In this document: piece after piece, positions 7,860 to 17,372 of the stretch
Layout of the letters: each line of letters begins with the position of its first letter
Numbering within the stretch: position 1 is the first letter of the stretch
NCBI RefSeq assembly: GCF_002812985.1
Contig: NZ_PGCP01000022.1
Span: 1 to 64,000, forward strand
Source of the DNA: Aeromonas lusitana
GTDB taxonomy: Bacteria > Pseudomonadota > Gammaproteobacteria > Enterobacterales > Aeromonadaceae
Direction: 5' to 3'
DNA: 64,000 nt
Program-made: the position numbers and the translations under genes
The notes under the pieces: generated by a model
What the model saw: the letters and a program-made list of their open reading frames with translations, nothing else
Database searches by the model: none
Told to the model about the DNA's origin: nothing

Positions 7860-9290
7860 ATGAAGCTCAATACCAAATTGCTTATCGACGGCCAGTTTGT
7901 AACCGGAGACGGTCCGGCCGAGCCCGTCCTCAACCCCGCCACGGGGGAGCTCATCGCCTCTGTGCCAGAAGCCTCGTTCGAGCAGGTGAGCCGTGCGGTG
8001 AACGGCGCCCAGCGTGCCTTCGCCCAGTGGAGCCGCACCACCCCGGCCCAGCGCAGCAATCTGTTGCTGCGCCTTGCCGATGTCATCGAACGTCACGCCG
8101 AGGAATTCGCGGCGATCGAATCCCTCAACTGCGGCAAGCCCTATCTGGCTGTGCTGAACGACGAACTGCCCGCCGTGGTGGACTGCTTCCGCTTCTTCGC
8201 CGGGGCGGCACGCTGCCTGCAGGGGCCACTGGCGGGGGAATATCTCGAGGGGCACACCAGCATGATCCGCCGGGATCCCATCGGCGTGGTAGGCAGCATA
8301 GCGCCCTGGAACTATCCGCTGATGATGGCAGCCTGGAAGATGGCACCCGTGCTCGCCGCCGGCAACACCGTAGTGCTCAAGCCCTCGGAGCAGACCCCGC
8401 TGACCGCCCTTCGCCTCGCCGAACTTGCCAGCGAGCTCTTCCCCCGCGGCGTCATCAATATCATCTGCGGTCGCGGCGAGAGCGTGGGTGCGCCACTGGT
8501 GGAGCACCCCCTGGTGCGCATGGTGTCACTGACCGGCGATATCGCCACCGGCCAGAAAATCCTGCAGAGCGCCGCCCGCACCATGAAACGCACCCACCTG
8601 GAACTGGGCGGCAAAGCTCCCGTCATCATCTTCGATGACGCGGATCTCGAAGCCGTGGTGGCGGGCATTCGCACCTTCGGTTTCTACAACGCAGGCCAAG
8701 ACTGCACCGCCGCCTGTCGCATCTATGCCCAGGGCAAGATCTACGACAAGTTCGTCGCCGCCATGACAGAGGCGGTGGCCTCCATCAAGGTGGGCAGCCA
8801 GCACGAAGAGGGTGTGGAGATGGGCCCTCTCATCTCGGATCGACAGCGCAACCGGGTCGCCAGCTTCGTGGAGCGGGCCCAGAGCAGCGGCCACGTGGAG
8901 GTGACGACGGGGGGCAAGATCCGGGCGGGCAACGGCTTCTTCTTCGAGCCGACCCTGATTGTCGGCGCCCGTCAGGAGGATGAGATAGTGCGGCGCGAGG
9001 TGTTCGGCCCGGTGGTGTCGGTGACCCGTTTCAACGATGCCGAGCAGGTGGTGCAGTGGGCCAACGACTCTGACTACGGCCTCGCCTCCTCGGTCTGGAC
9101 CCGGGATCTCGGCCTCGCCAGCAAGGTGGCGAGCCACCTGCAGTACGGCTGCACCTGGATCAACACCCACTTCATGCTCTGCTCGGAAATGCCCCACGGC
9201 GGCATGAAGATGTCCGGCTACGGCAAGGATCTCTCCCTCTACGCACTGGAGGACTACACTGTGCCGCGCCACATCATGGTCAAACTCTGA
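7860..9290 (+). CDS. patD: Gamma-aminobutyraldehyde dehydrogenase
   Basis: A 476-residue NAD-dependent aldehyde dehydrogenase (E. coli PatD/YdcW: 474). Catalytic elements are visible: PWNYP (active-site Asn), LELGGKAP (general-base Glu) and [11 protein letters not shown] with the nucleophilic Cys. The ATG at 7860 is chosen because AAGGA precedes it by 7 bases; a GTG at 7842 is also in frame. As last gene after ydcSTUV it fits oxidation of 4-aminobutanal, made from putrescine by a transaminase, to GABA. No transaminase gene is in the window. Confidence 0.88.
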   Translation: MKLNTKLLIDGQFVTGDGPAEPVLNPATGELIASVPEASFEQVSRAVNGAQRAFAQWSRTTPAQRSNLLLRLADVIERHAEEFAAIESLNCGKPYLAVLNDELPAVVDCFRFFAGAARCLQGPLAGEYLEGHTSMIRRDPIGVVGSIAPWNYPLMMAAWKMAPVLAAGNTVVLKPSEQTPLTALRLAELASELFPRGVINIICGRGESVGAPLVEHPLVRMVSLTGDIATGQKILQSAARTMKRTHLELGGKAPVIIFDDADLEAVVAGIRTFGFYNAGQDCTAACRIYAQGKIYDKFVAAMTEAVASIKVGSQHEEGVEMGPLISDRQRNRVASFVERAQSSGHVEVTTGGKIRAGNGFFFEPTLIVGARQEDEIVRREVFGPVVSVTRFNDAEQVVQWANDSDYGLASSVWTRDLGLASKVASHLQYGCTWINTHFMLCSEMPHGGMKMSGYGKDLSLYALEDYTVPRHIMVKL

Positions 9291-9298
9291 AAATCGCA

Positions 9299-9326
9299 AG
9301 GCTGGCCTTCGGGCCAGCCTCTCTGT
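9299..9326 (+). terminator. Terminator of ydcSTUV-patD
   Basis: GGCTGGCC (9300-9307) pairs with GGCCAGCC (9312-9319) around TTCG, followed by TCTCTGTATT. It closes the operon. Confidence 0.8.
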
Positions 9327-9386
9327 ATTGTCACTCTCTGCTCTCCCCTTCCCCCCCGGGTTCTACGCCTCCCTCAACCCCCCTTC

Positions 9387-10292
9387 TTATGACAGCCGCC
9401 ATAACCAGTGGTGATCCAGAAGCAGCAGGCCAAACAGCAGCATCAGGTGATAGATGGAGAAGCGGAAGGTACGCATCGCTTGGGCAGGTCGATCAGCATG
9501 TTTCAGCAACCAACCATGCCAGCAGAACCTCAGGTTCAGCATCAGGCTGCCGACGAGATAGATGAGACCGGACATGCCGATCAGATAGGGCAGCAGGCAG
9601 ATCAGGGTCAGCATCAGCAGATAGAACAGGATGGCTGTCTTGGTGAACTCGATACCGTGGGTGACCGGCAGCATGGGAATGTTGGCGCCTGCATACTCAT
9701 CCCGCCGGTGGATCGCCAGGGCCCAAAAATGCGGAGGAGTCCAGGTGAAGATGATCATCACCAATAGCCAGGGCTCCGCCGAGAGCTGCCCCGTTATGCA
9801 GGTCCAGCCAAGCAGCGGCGGCATGGCCCCCGCCAGCCCGCCGATGACGATGTTTTGTGGTGTCGCCCGCTTGAGCAACAGGGTATAGACGATCGCATAG
9901 CCAAACAGGCTGGCCAGGGTCAACCAGGCGGTCAGGGGGTTCACTCCCCAATAGAGCAGCACAAACCCCAGCAGGGCCAGCCAGAGTGCAAACTGCATCG
10001 CCGCCCTGCTAGTGATCCGCCCTCTGGCGACCGGTCGCCAGCGTGTCCTGCGCATCTGGGCGTCGATGCCGCTATCCAGACTGTGATTCATGGCCGCTGC
10101 GGCAGCCGCCAACAGGCCTATGCCAACCAGCCCCAACACCATGCGATCCAGCGAGGCCAACGTCGGCTCGGCCAGCAACATGCCGACCCAGGCAGTCAGC
10201 AGCAACAGAGCCACCACTTTCGGTTTGGTCAGCTGGTAGTAGTCCCGCAGCAGGCGGGGATCGAACAGCTGTGCCAGTGACTTGTCGTTCAT
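9387..10292 (-). CDS. ctaB: Protoheme IX farnesyltransferase (heme O synthase)
   Basis: A 301-residue UbiA-superfamily prenyltransferase with about nine membrane segments. The signature [19 protein letters not shown] (NxxxD plus basic tail) near residue 80 binds the farnesyl diphosphate-Mg complex, and a second polar loop ([18 protein letters not shown]) follows. It converts heme B to heme O, the substrate of CtaA. The start at 10292 overlaps the ctaA stop as ATGA, so 26 residues of a longer open frame are excluded. Last gene of the oxidase assembly run. Confidence 0.93.
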   Translation of the reverse strand: MNDKSLAQLFDPRLLRDYYQLTKPKVVALLLLTAWVGMLLAEPTLASLDRMVLGLVGIGLLAAAAAAMNHSLDSGIDAQMRRTRWRPVARGRITSRAAMQFALWLALLGFVLLYWGVNPLTAWLTLASLFGYAIVYTLLLKRATPQNIVIGGLAGAMPPLLGWTCITGQLSAEPWLLVMIIFTWTPPHFWALAIHRRDEYAGANIPMLPVTHGIEFTKTAILFYLLMLTLICLLPYLIGMSGLIYLVGSLMLNLRFCWHGWLLKHADRPAQAMRTFRFSIYHLMLLFGLLLLDHHWLWRLS

Positions 10293-11305
10293 GTCTGGCT
10301 CCGGATCGCCACGGGCGATAGCAAGGGTGAAGTGGCGGTGTGGGAGAGTCGCCGACGGGCCAGCACACACAGCACCAGCAGGTGTGCACCCACCAGGTTA
10401 TGAGCCAGAGCATTGGCCAGAGGCAGGGCGAGGTGAACATTGGCCAGCCCCAGTGCTATCTGTATCAACAACAGGGTGAGGAGCAGCGTTCCGAGTAACC
10501 GCAAAGGTGCGCCATGGCGGATCAAGCCCAGTGCAAAGGCGCCAACCAACAGGGCCGTCGCCATAGCCCCCAGCCGATGGGCGATGTGAATGGTCTGTCG
10601 CGCTTCCTTGCCGAGCACCCCGAACTCGTAGCTGGCATGGCCAAGCGGCAGGTGGAAGGCTTCATCCCAATCCAGCTGTTGCTGCCAACCAGAGTGACAC
10701 AGAGGAAATTCGGCGCAGGCCATGGCGGCATAGTTGGAGGACGTCCATCCCCCCAGAGCAATCTGGATCAAGAGCACACCGCAGGCGAGATTACCGAGCC
10801 AGGGCAAGCCCGGACCACCGACAATGGGCGAGTGTGCGGGATCTCGTACCAGCTCCACCCGGTAGAGCCACAGCAGGGTAAGGATGGCAAAGCCACCGAG
10901 CAAGTGCGTCGTGACCACCAAGGGATGCAGCGCCAGGGTCACGGTCCACATCCCCAAGGCGGCCTGCCCGATGACCAATACCAGTAGCGCACCCGATAGA
11001 AGACGCAGGCGGCCACCAGCACGCCAGCTCAGAACGAACAGGGCCGCGATGAGGCAGCCCAGGGCCCCGGCAAAATAACGATGCACCATCTCGCTACGGG
11101 CCTTATGAGGCTCAAGCGGACTATCCGGATAAAGCAGGGTCGCCTGTTCAGCATGTGCCTGCTGTGGAATGGCCAGGGAGCCATAACAGCCGGGCCAATC
11201 GGGGCACGCCAGCCCGGCATCGGTCAGTCGGGTATAGGCGCCGAGCAGAATGACCAGTACCGCCAGGGCGATGGCGACCGAGGCCAGCCACTTGTGTATC
11301 TTCAT
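10289..11305 (-). CDS. ctaA: Heme A synthase
   Basis: A 338-residue COX15/CtaA protein with eight membrane segments in two halves. Cysteine pairs CPDWPGC in the first extracytoplasmic loop and CAEFPLC in the matching loop of the second half are typical, as are the paired heme-ligand histidines ([29 protein letters not shown]). It oxidises heme O to heme A for the aa3 oxidase. Start and stop each overlap the neighbours as ATGA (11302-11305 and 10289-10292). Confidence 0.93.
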   Translation of the reverse strand: MKIHKWLASVAIALAVLVILLGAYTRLTDAGLACPDWPGCYGSLAIPQQAHAEQATLLYPDSPLEPHKARSEMVHRYFAGALGCLIAALFVLSWRAGGRLRLLSGALLVLVIGQAALGMWTVTLALHPLVVTTHLLGGFAILTLLWLYRVELVRDPAHSPIVGGPGLPWLGNLACGVLLIQIALGGWTSSNYAAMACAEFPLCHSGWQQQLDWDEAFHLPLGHASYEFGVLGKEARQTIHIAHRLGAMATALLVGAFALGLIRHGAPLRLLGTLLLTLLLIQIALGLANVHLALPLANALAHNLVGAHLLVLCVLARRRLSHTATSPLLSPVAIRSQT

Positions 11306-11811
11306 TGCACACCTCGCTGGTACTTGAGCAACTGCTGCAGATCTGACAGGACCGCCTTGCCAAACAGGGGCCACTGAGCCGTGTTGGTTGGTACCTGATA
11401 ACGCAGGATGGCAAGCCCTTGCGGATCGACCAGCATCAGGTCTCCCGCCTTGATTTCTGTAGCCAGCTTGGCATTCGTCTCAAACGAGGGGGCATCACTG
11501 TTCAGCTGTACCAGTGCCAGCTTGTCCAGGTTGCGGCCCAGGGCACTCTGTATCCGCTGCATAAGCACAGGCACCTGGCGGCATTCTCCCTCACATCCAC
11601 TGTCCTCCAGATAAACCAGCCGCCATTGGCTCTGATGAGCCGGCAGCGGCTGCAGCAAATAGATTTCCTGGCTCAGCCAGTGCCCCTTGCTGCGAGTGCC
11701 AGCTTCATACCAGCCTTGGCTCAAAGTCAGGGCCGCCAGCAGCACGGGTAGCAGGATCACCAGCACGAAGGCGGCAGGTACCTTCCATCTGGCCCATTTT
11801 TTCATGCTCAT
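11302..11811 (-). CDS. Membrane-anchored Sco-like oxidase assembly protein (predicted)
   Basis: A 169-residue protein: cytoplasmic start MSMKKWARWK, one membrane helix (residues about 11-33), then a periplasmic domain. SGCEGECRQVP near residue 73 has the Cys-x3-Cys spacing of Sco/SenC copper chaperones, and LMLVDPQGLAILRY followed by a DLQQLLKY helix matches the end of a thioredoxin-like fold. The histidine that completes the Sco copper site is not seen before LVDPQG. Its place between surf1 and ctaA, coupled by ATGA overlaps at both ends, makes a role in oxidase assembly likely; the exact role is unknown. Confidence 0.75.
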   Translation of the reverse strand: MSMKKWARWKVPAAFVLVILLPVLLAALTLSQGWYEAGTRSKGHWLSQEIYLLQPLPAHQSQWRLVYLEDSGCEGECRQVPVLMQRIQSALGRNLDKLALVQLNSDAPSFETNAKLATEIKAGDLMLVDPQGLAILRYQVPTNTAQWPLFGKAVLSDLQQLLKYQRGVQ

Positions 11812-12563
11812 GGGGAAGACCTCCTTGTCAGCATCAGCCCCCCCACCAGCACCACCAACGCCAATCCCAGCCATTGCAGCGCATAGGCTCTGTGCTTTTC
11901 TGGCGGCATGACGTTCTGTTGGTAGTGGTAGATAAACGGCGTTTTCTGCTGATAAAAAACGGCATCTACCAGGGGAAGGCTGGTTTGTTCACTCAGGCTG
12001 GTGACCCTGACAGACTGGATCCTGTTCGGGTAAGCGCCAGGTTCGATGTTTTGACCCAATAACAGACCACCTGGGCTTATCCGCAACAGCCCATCCAGCT
12101 CCAGGGCGGCGGGAATTACTGGCTCGGGTAGCCGATCCCGGCTTGCCGGTGCGGGTATCCAACCCAGATTGACCAACAGCAAGGGCGCTTGTGATGAAGA
12201 TTGTTTTACCGCCGTAGCCCCCTTGCCTGCACGGACCGGTATGATGATGTCATAGCCTATCTCACCCGCCACGGCCTGGTTGTCCAGCAGCCAGACATAA
12301 GGGGATAACCACTCCACCCGGCCTCGCAGCGGCATCCCGTCCCACCGATCTGGGGCGGTCCAGTCGAGCTGAGTCAGGGTCAAGGGGGCCGTTTGCTGCG
12401 CCTCGGCCATCCGGGCCAGCCAGATATCCTTCTCCGCCGCCCGTTGCCACTGCCAGAGGGCCAACTTGCACAAACCGACCGACGCACCCAGAGTGAATAT
12501 CAGCACTATCCAGCGCCTGTGGTGAAATGGTCGTTGCTTGTGCCAGGTCGTCATTTCACGCAT
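11808..12563 (-). CDS. SURF1-family oxidase assembly protein
   Basis: A 251-residue protein with a membrane helix at each end (about 17-37 and 229-246) and a periplasmic domain between, as in SURF1/Shy1. Family marks include LALWQWQRAAEKD after the first helix and the final HRAYALQWLGLALV. SURF1 helps insert heme a3 into subunit I of cytochrome c oxidase. The start at 12563 (or the ATG nine bases downstream) lies only 17 bases from the divergent DUF2909 gene. Confidence 0.88.
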   Translation of the reverse strand: MREMTTWHKQRPFHHRRWIVLIFTLGASVGLCKLALWQWQRAAEKDIWLARMAEAQQTAPLTLTQLDWTAPDRWDGMPLRGRVEWLSPYVWLLDNQAVAGEIGYDIIIPVRAGKGATAVKQSSSQAPLLLVNLGWIPAPASRDRLPEPVIPAALELDGLLRISPGGLLLGQNIEPGAYPNRIQSVRVTSLSEQTSLPLVDAVFYQQKTPFIYHYQQNVMPPEKHRAYALQWLGLALVVLVGGLMLTRRSSP

Positions 12564-12580
12564 ATAGCTAAGGCCCTAAC

Positions 12581-12787
12581 ATGTTGATCAAGATAGTGTT
12601 GATACTCATGCTGCTACTTATCATTGGGCAGCTGTTCCATGCCCTCTGGTTGATGATGACCACGGGTCAGACTCAGAAGATGTCGGCCCCACTCGGGCGC
12701 CGTGTCCTCTTCTCCCTGTTGGTGATCGTCATACTGCTGATCTCCCTAGCAATGGGCTGGTTAGAGCCCAATCCTCGCCCCTATTAA
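12581..12787 (+). CDS. DUF2909 twin-transmembrane protein
   Basis: A 68-residue protein with two membrane helices (about 3-26 and 43-62) joined by a short basic loop (TTGQTQKMSAPLGRR). This fits DUF2909, a family found beside cox genes; its role is unknown. It is the only rightward gene inside an otherwise leftward oxidase cluster, divergent from surf1 by 17 bases and convergent with ctaE. Confidence 0.75.
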   Translation: MLIKIVLILMLLLIIGQLFHALWLMMTTGQTQKMSAPLGRRVLFSLLVIVILLISLAMGWLEPNPRPY

Positions 12788-12813
12788 GGGCGAGGGCCCG
12801 TTTTAAGAAGCCC

Positions 12814-13695
12814 TCAAAGCAAGTAGACAAAGACGAACAGACAGAGCCAGACCACATCGACGAAGTGCCAATACCAGGCTGCCGCCTGGAAGGCGAAGTG
12901 ACGCTCCGGGGTGAAGTGATCCTTCAGCACGATACGCAGCCAGATGATGCCAAGAAACAGAGTGCCCAATGTGACGTGCAGGCCATGGAACCCGGTCAGG
13001 ATGAAGAAGGTATTGCCATAAATCCCGGAGTCCAGCCGCAGCCCCAGCTCCTTATAGGCATGTATGTATTCATAACCTTGCAGCCACAAGAAGCTCAGCC
13101 CGAGCAGCACAGTGGCAAGCAGCATCCACTTGAGACGAGCGCGCTGATTGTTCTCCAGACCCGTGTGGGCGAACAGCAGGGTGACGGAGGAGCTGAGCAG
13201 GATCAGGGTATTGATGAGCGGGATGCCATGCCATGGCATGGCCTGAGTCGTGGTGCCTCCCGGGGTCTTGAGCATGGGCCAGTGGGCCGTAAAATCAGGC
13301 CACAACAGTTGCGCAGTCATTGCCTTGTTGCCGGCACCATCCAGCCAGGGCATGGCCAGTTCCCGCGCGTAAAAAAGCACCCCGAAAAAGGCTAGGAAAA
13401 ACATCACCTCAGAAAAGATGAACCAGGTCATCCCTTGCCGAAAGGATCTGTCCATCTGAGCGCTGTAGAGCCCGGTCATGGACTCCTGAATGATGTGGCG
13501 AAACCAGCCAAACAGCATAAAGACCAGCAAGCCGACCCCGGCCATCAGCAGATATCGACCCACTCCGGCTTGCTTGCTGGCCACTTCATTGACCAGATGG
13601 CCCGCTCCAAAGGCCAGCAGAAACAGGGCCACGGCCCCTATGATCGGCCAGCGGCTCTGATCCGGGACATAATAATTCTGGTTCACCTTGGCCAT
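12814..13695 (-). CDS. ctaE: Cytochrome c oxidase subunit III
   Basis: A 293-residue protein with seven membrane helices. The lipid-binding and end motifs of subunit III are present: FSEVMFFLAFFGVLFYARE, GFHGLHVTLGT and the C-terminal AAWYWHFVDVVWLCLFVFVYL. It stabilises the catalytic core of the aa3-type oxidase. It begins two bases after the ctaG stop. Confidence 0.95.
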   Translation of the reverse strand: MAKVNQNYYVPDQSRWPIIGAVALFLLAFGAGHLVNEVASKQAGVGRYLLMAGVGLLVFMLFGWFRHIIQESMTGLYSAQMDRSFRQGMTWFIFSEVMFFLAFFGVLFYARELAMPWLDGAGNKAMTAQLLWPDFTAHWPMLKTPGGTTTQAMPWHGIPLINTLILLSSSVTLLFAHTGLENNQRARLKWMLLATVLLGLSFLWLQGYEYIHAYKELGLRLDSGIYGNTFFILTGFHGLHVTLGTLFLGIIWLRIVLKDHFTPERHFAFQAAAWYWHFVDVVWLCLFVFVYLL

Positions 13696-13697
13696 GA

Positions 13698-14252
13698 TTA
13701 TTTCCTCTGTGCAAGCGCCGGGGTCGGCTTGGACTCTGTGATGTCATACAGGGAATAGGAGAGCGTGATGGTGTTGATGTCATCAGGCAGGGCTGGGTCT
13801 ACGTAAAACTTGAGGGGCATCAGCTTGCTCTCCCCCGCTTTCAACTCCTGGCGGTTAAAGCAGAAGCACTCCACCTTCTTCAGATAGGCGGCGGCAGGGC
13901 CGGGAGAGACTGATGGCACAGCCTGGGCAACCATGGTGCGATCGGTCGGGTTGAACACCCGATAGTTGACCTGTTTCATTTCACCCGGTCGCACCGACAA
14001 ACGCTCGGTTTCTTCGCTGAACTGCCACGGCATCTGGGCATCCGCATGAGCCAGAAACTCGATCTGGACGGTGCGCTTGTCATCTATCACGGCGCGATCC
14101 GCCGTAGCCGGTTGCTCAGCCGTCTTGCCATTGAGGCCGGTAATCCGGCAGAAGACGTCATACAAGGGCACCAAGGCGAAGGCGAACCCAAACATAAGGA
14201 TGATGATCAACGCCAGTTTTCGAAGCAGGGGTCCGTGATTGACTTGAGTCAT
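13698..14252 (-). CDS. ctaG: Cytochrome c oxidase assembly protein CtaG/Cox11
   Basis: A 184-residue protein with one N-terminal membrane helix (about 10-30) and a periplasmic immunoglobulin-like domain. ECFCFNRQ near residue 130 is the copper-binding Cys-x-Cys of Cox11, which delivers CuB to subunit I. It sits between ctaD and ctaE, the usual place. Confidence 0.94.
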   Translation of the reverse strand: MTQVNHGPLLRKLALIIILMFGFAFALVPLYDVFCRITGLNGKTAEQPATADRAVIDDKRTVQIEFLAHADAQMPWQFSEETERLSVRPGEMKQVNYRVFNPTDRTMVAQAVPSVSPGPAAAYLKKVECFCFNRQELKAGESKLMPLKFYVDPALPDDINTITLSYSLYDITESKPTPALAQRK

Positions 14253-14261
14253 ATGGCCTCC

Positions 14262-15848
14262 CTAGTCCACCTGTGGTGGCGTCTTGAAACTGTGATAGGG
14301 AGGGGGCGACGGCAGAGTCCACTCCAGCCCTTCCGCCCCCTCCCACACCTGAGCGCTCGCCGGTTGGCCTCCTCTGATGCACTTGATCACTCCCCAGACG
14401 AACAGCAGTTGCGAGAGTCCGAAGGCGAAGCCACCCAGGCTGATAAACATATTGAAGTCCGCAAACTGCAGTGCGTAATCCGGAATACGGCGGGGCATGC
14501 CCGCCAGCCCGACGAAGTGCATGGGGAAGAACAGCATGTTGACCGAAATGAGCGAGCACCAGAAATGCCACTGCCCCAGCCGTTCGTCATACATGTGCCC
14601 TGTCCATTTCGGCAGCCAGTAATAAGCGGCGGCCAATATTGAAAATACGGCCCCGGTCACCAGCACATAGTGGAAGTGAGCCACCACGAAATAGGTATCG
14701 TGATATTGGAAGTCCGCCGGTGTCATGGCCAGCATCAGCCCCGAGAAGCCGCCAATGGTGAACAGGGTGATAAAGGCGATGGCAAACAGCATGGGGGTCT
14801 CGAAGGTCAACGAGCCCCGCCACATGGTGGCAATCCAGTTAAAGACTTTTACGCCGGTCGGCACCGCGATCAGCATGGTGGTGTACATGAAGAACAGCTC
14901 GGCCACCACGGGCAGGCCCGTGGTGAACATGTGATGAGCCCACACCATGAAGGACAGCAGGGCTATGCTGCTGGTGGCATAGACCATGGATCGATAGCCA
15001 AATAACTTCTTGCGGGAGAAGGTCGGAATGATGCTGGAGACGATGCCAAAGGCCGGCAATATCATGATGTAGACCTCGGGGTGACCAAAGAACCAGAAGA
15101 TATGCTGGAACATCACGGGATCCCCGCCCCCCGCCGCATCGAAGAAGCTGGTACCGAAGTATTTATCGGTCAGTACCATGGTCACTGCGGCCGCCAATAC
15201 CGGCATGACAGCGATGAGCAAGAAGGCCGTGATGAGCCAGGTCCAGACAAACAGCGGCATCTTCATCCACCCCATGCCCGGCGCCCGCAGGTTGAAGATG
15301 GTCACTATGACATTAATGGCCCCCATGATGGAGGAGATCCCCATGATATGGATGGCGAACACGAACAGCGCCGTGCTGTTGCCGCTGTACTTGGTCGACA
15401 AGGGGGCATAGAAGGTCCAGCCAGAACTCGGACCACCACCCTCCATAAACAGGCTCGATAACAGGATCAGGAAGGCAAACGGCAGGATCCAGAAGCTCCA
15501 GTTGTTCATCCTAGGCAGCGCCATGTCCGGTGCCCCTATCATCATGGGGATCAACCAGTTGGCCAAGCCAGTAAAGGCGGGCATCACGGCGCCAAACACC
15601 ATGACCAGGCCATGCACCGTGGTCATCTGGTTGAAGAATAGGGGCTCGACCAACTGCAAGCCTGGCTGGAACAACTCGGCGCGGATCACCATGGCCATGG
15701 TGCCACCGGTAAAGAACATGGTCAGGGCGAACAGCAGATAGAGGGTGCCGATGTCTTTGTGATTCGTGGTGTATAACCAGCGTCTCAGACCCGCTGCGGG
15801 TCCGTGGGAGTGGTCTGCGTGCAGGGTATCCGTGATTCCATCACTCAT
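14262..15848 (-). CDS. ctaD: Cytochrome c oxidase subunit I
   Basis: A 528-residue heme-copper oxidase core with 12 membrane helices. Ligands are visible: the low-spin heme histidine in TTVHGLVMVF, the CuB histidine and cross-linked tyrosine in FGHPEVYIMILPAFG, the CuB pair in VWAHHMFTTG, and heme ligands in HDTYFVVAHFHYV. The glycine-rich start of the proton D-channel loop (NWLIPMMIGAPDMALPRMNN) is present, so this is an A-type pump. Together with ctaC and ctaE it reduces oxygen to water. Confidence 0.96.
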   Translation of the reverse strand: MSDGITDTLHADHSHGPAAGLRRWLYTTNHKDIGTLYLLFALTMFFTGGTMAMVIRAELFQPGLQLVEPLFFNQMTTVHGLVMVFGAVMPAFTGLANWLIPMMIGAPDMALPRMNNWSFWILPFAFLILLSSLFMEGGGPSSGWTFYAPLSTKYSGNSTALFVFAIHIMGISSIMGAINVIVTIFNLRAPGMGWMKMPLFVWTWLITAFLLIAVMPVLAAAVTMVLTDKYFGTSFFDAAGGGDPVMFQHIFWFFGHPEVYIMILPAFGIVSSIIPTFSRKKLFGYRSMVYATSSIALLSFMVWAHHMFTTGLPVVAELFFMYTTMLIAVPTGVKVFNWIATMWRGSLTFETPMLFAIAFITLFTIGGFSGLMLAMTPADFQYHDTYFVVAHFHYVLVTGAVFSILAAAYYWLPKWTGHMYDERLGQWHFWCSLISVNMLFFPMHFVGLAGMPRRIPDYALQFADFNMFISLGGFAFGLSQLLFVWGVIKCIRGGQPASAQVWEGAEGLEWTLPSPPPYHSFKTPPQVD

Positions 15849-15856
15849 GCCGACTC

Positions 15857-17002
15857 CTATTTGTCCTGCTTAATAAGGGACTGCACCTCTGCAGCCTGAA
15901 CCACATCACCCGTGTTGTTGCCCCAAGCGTTGCGCTCGTAAGTCACCACGGCGGCAACCTCCTGCAGGCTGAGCTGTTTGCCAAAACCGAGCATGGCCGT
16001 CCCGCTCTTGCCATGCAGCACCAGATCCAGATGATGGTTCCGGTTCTCCGCCAGGGTGGTGACCTTGCTGCCCTTGAGAGCGGGGAAGATGCCGGGTAGC
16101 CCGGTTCCGGCGGGCTGATGGCAGGCGGCGCAGTGACCGAGGAATACCTTCTCTCCGATTTCCATAGCCTGGGGCAGGGTCATGGTCTGGCTCGCCAGAT
16201 CTTGTTGCTGCGCCTTGGCGGCGGCCTGCGTTTCAGCCGTCTTGGCGATCCAGCCATCAAACTCCTCGGCGGGCTTTGCCACTACCACTATGGGCATGAA
16301 GCCATGATCCTTGCCGCACAGCTCGGCACACTGTCCCCGGTAGGTGCCGGGTTTATCTATCTTGGTCCAGGATTCGTTGATGTAGCCGGGATTCGCATCC
16401 CGCTTCACCGCAAAGGCAGGCACCCACCAGGAGTGGATGACATCGTCGGAAGTCATCAGGAAGCGGATCTTCTTGCCAACCGGCAGCACCAGCGGCTGAT
16501 CGACCTCCTGCAAGTAGTGGTCACCCTTGGGCTGCTCGCCCTTGATCTGTTTCCTGTCGGTGGCCAGCAGGGAGTAGAACTCCACCGGATGCTCGAGGTA
16601 TTTGTAATGCCACTTCCACTGGGAGCCGGTGACCAGCACGGTCAGATCGGCCTTGGAGGTGTCTTCCATCTTCAGCAGGGTCGAGGTGGCAGGCACCGCC
16701 ATGGCCACCAGGATCAGCACGGGAATGGCAGTCCAAAGGAGTTCGATGCGGGTACTCTCGTGAAACTGAGCCGCCTTGGCGCCACGAGACTTTCGGTGAC
16801 GGACGATGGACCAGAGCATGGCCCCAAACACCAGTAGCCCGATCAGGCAGCAGATATAGAAGATCGTCATGTGCAGGTCATAAACCTGCTGACTGATAGC
16901 GGTGGCCCCGCGCGTCATGTTGAAGGTTATTTCGCTGGCAGAAACAGCGCCGCTCGCAAGCAACATCACCCATGCGCCATGGTTAATTGCATTTTTTCCC
17001 AC
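15857..17002 (-). CDS. ctaC: Cytochrome c oxidase subunit II with fused cytochrome c
   Basis: A 381-residue protein: signal peptide, two membrane helices (about 45-65 and 85-107), a cupredoxin domain with the CuA ligands in QCAELCGKDHGFM and upstream HSWWVPAF, then a C-terminal cytochrome c with CAACH. The fused heme domain makes this a caa3-type subunit II. I prefer the GTG at 17002, since AGGGAG lies 6 bases upstream; a GTG at 17020 has no such site. It is the first gene of the oxidase operon. Confidence 0.93.
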   Translation of the reverse strand: MGKNAINHGAWVMLLASGAVSASEITFNMTRGATAISQQVYDLHMTIFYICCLIGLLVFGAMLWSIVRHRKSRGAKAAQFHESTRIELLWTAIPVLILVAMAVPATSTLLKMEDTSKADLTVLVTGSQWKWHYKYLEHPVEFYSLLATDRKQIKGEQPKGDHYLQEVDQPLVLPVGKKIRFLMTSDDVIHSWWVPAFAVKRDANPGYINESWTKIDKPGTYRGQCAELCGKDHGFMPIVVVAKPAEEFDGWIAKTAETQAAAKAQQQDLASQTMTLPQAMEIGEKVFLGHCAACHQPAGTGLPGIFPALKGSKVTTLAENRNHHLDLVLHGKSGTAMLGFGKQLSLQEVAAVVTYERNAWGNNTGDVVQAAEVQSLIKQDK

Positions 17003-17372
17003 ATTGCACTCCCTGTGCACGTTAGAAAAGATGGCTTACATTAACCACGGATAATGCTAACCATCTGAAAATAATGCATTTATTAAAATCACACTCACAT
17101 TCAAGTATTAGTCCATATTCCAAAAAAACCAAAATGCCCCAGACCAATGAGGGACTCATCAGAGCAGTTGGGTATAGCGGATATGAATTGGGAGCAAGTG
17201 GTCCAGACAGGGGCACTCTTATATCGCGTATATCGCGACCTGAATAGCAAAGCGGCCAAGCACTGATGGCCTGGCCGCTCCCATAGAGAGGAAAACACCA
17301 CCCAACCCCAGCATGAGATTGGATATTCAACCTGGTCCTTCGCTGTACTGATTAAATCTCCACTGGTCGTGA
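17003..17372. other. Intergenic region between ctaC and tmcA
   Basis: 370 bases, AT-rich near ctaC and presumably holding its promoter. A tandem repeat ATATCGCGT-ATATCGCGA is at 17221-17238, and AGCGGCCA (17251-17258) can pair with TGGCCGCT (17272-17279). A 102-codon minus-strand frame (17022-17330) shows no coding character. No T-run terminator is evident after tmcA. Confidence 0.5.

Noticed and set aside
17022..17330. A 102-codon minus-strand frame upstream of ctaC
   Set aside because: No ribosome binding site, mixed composition and no family resemblance; the region is better read as promoter DNA.
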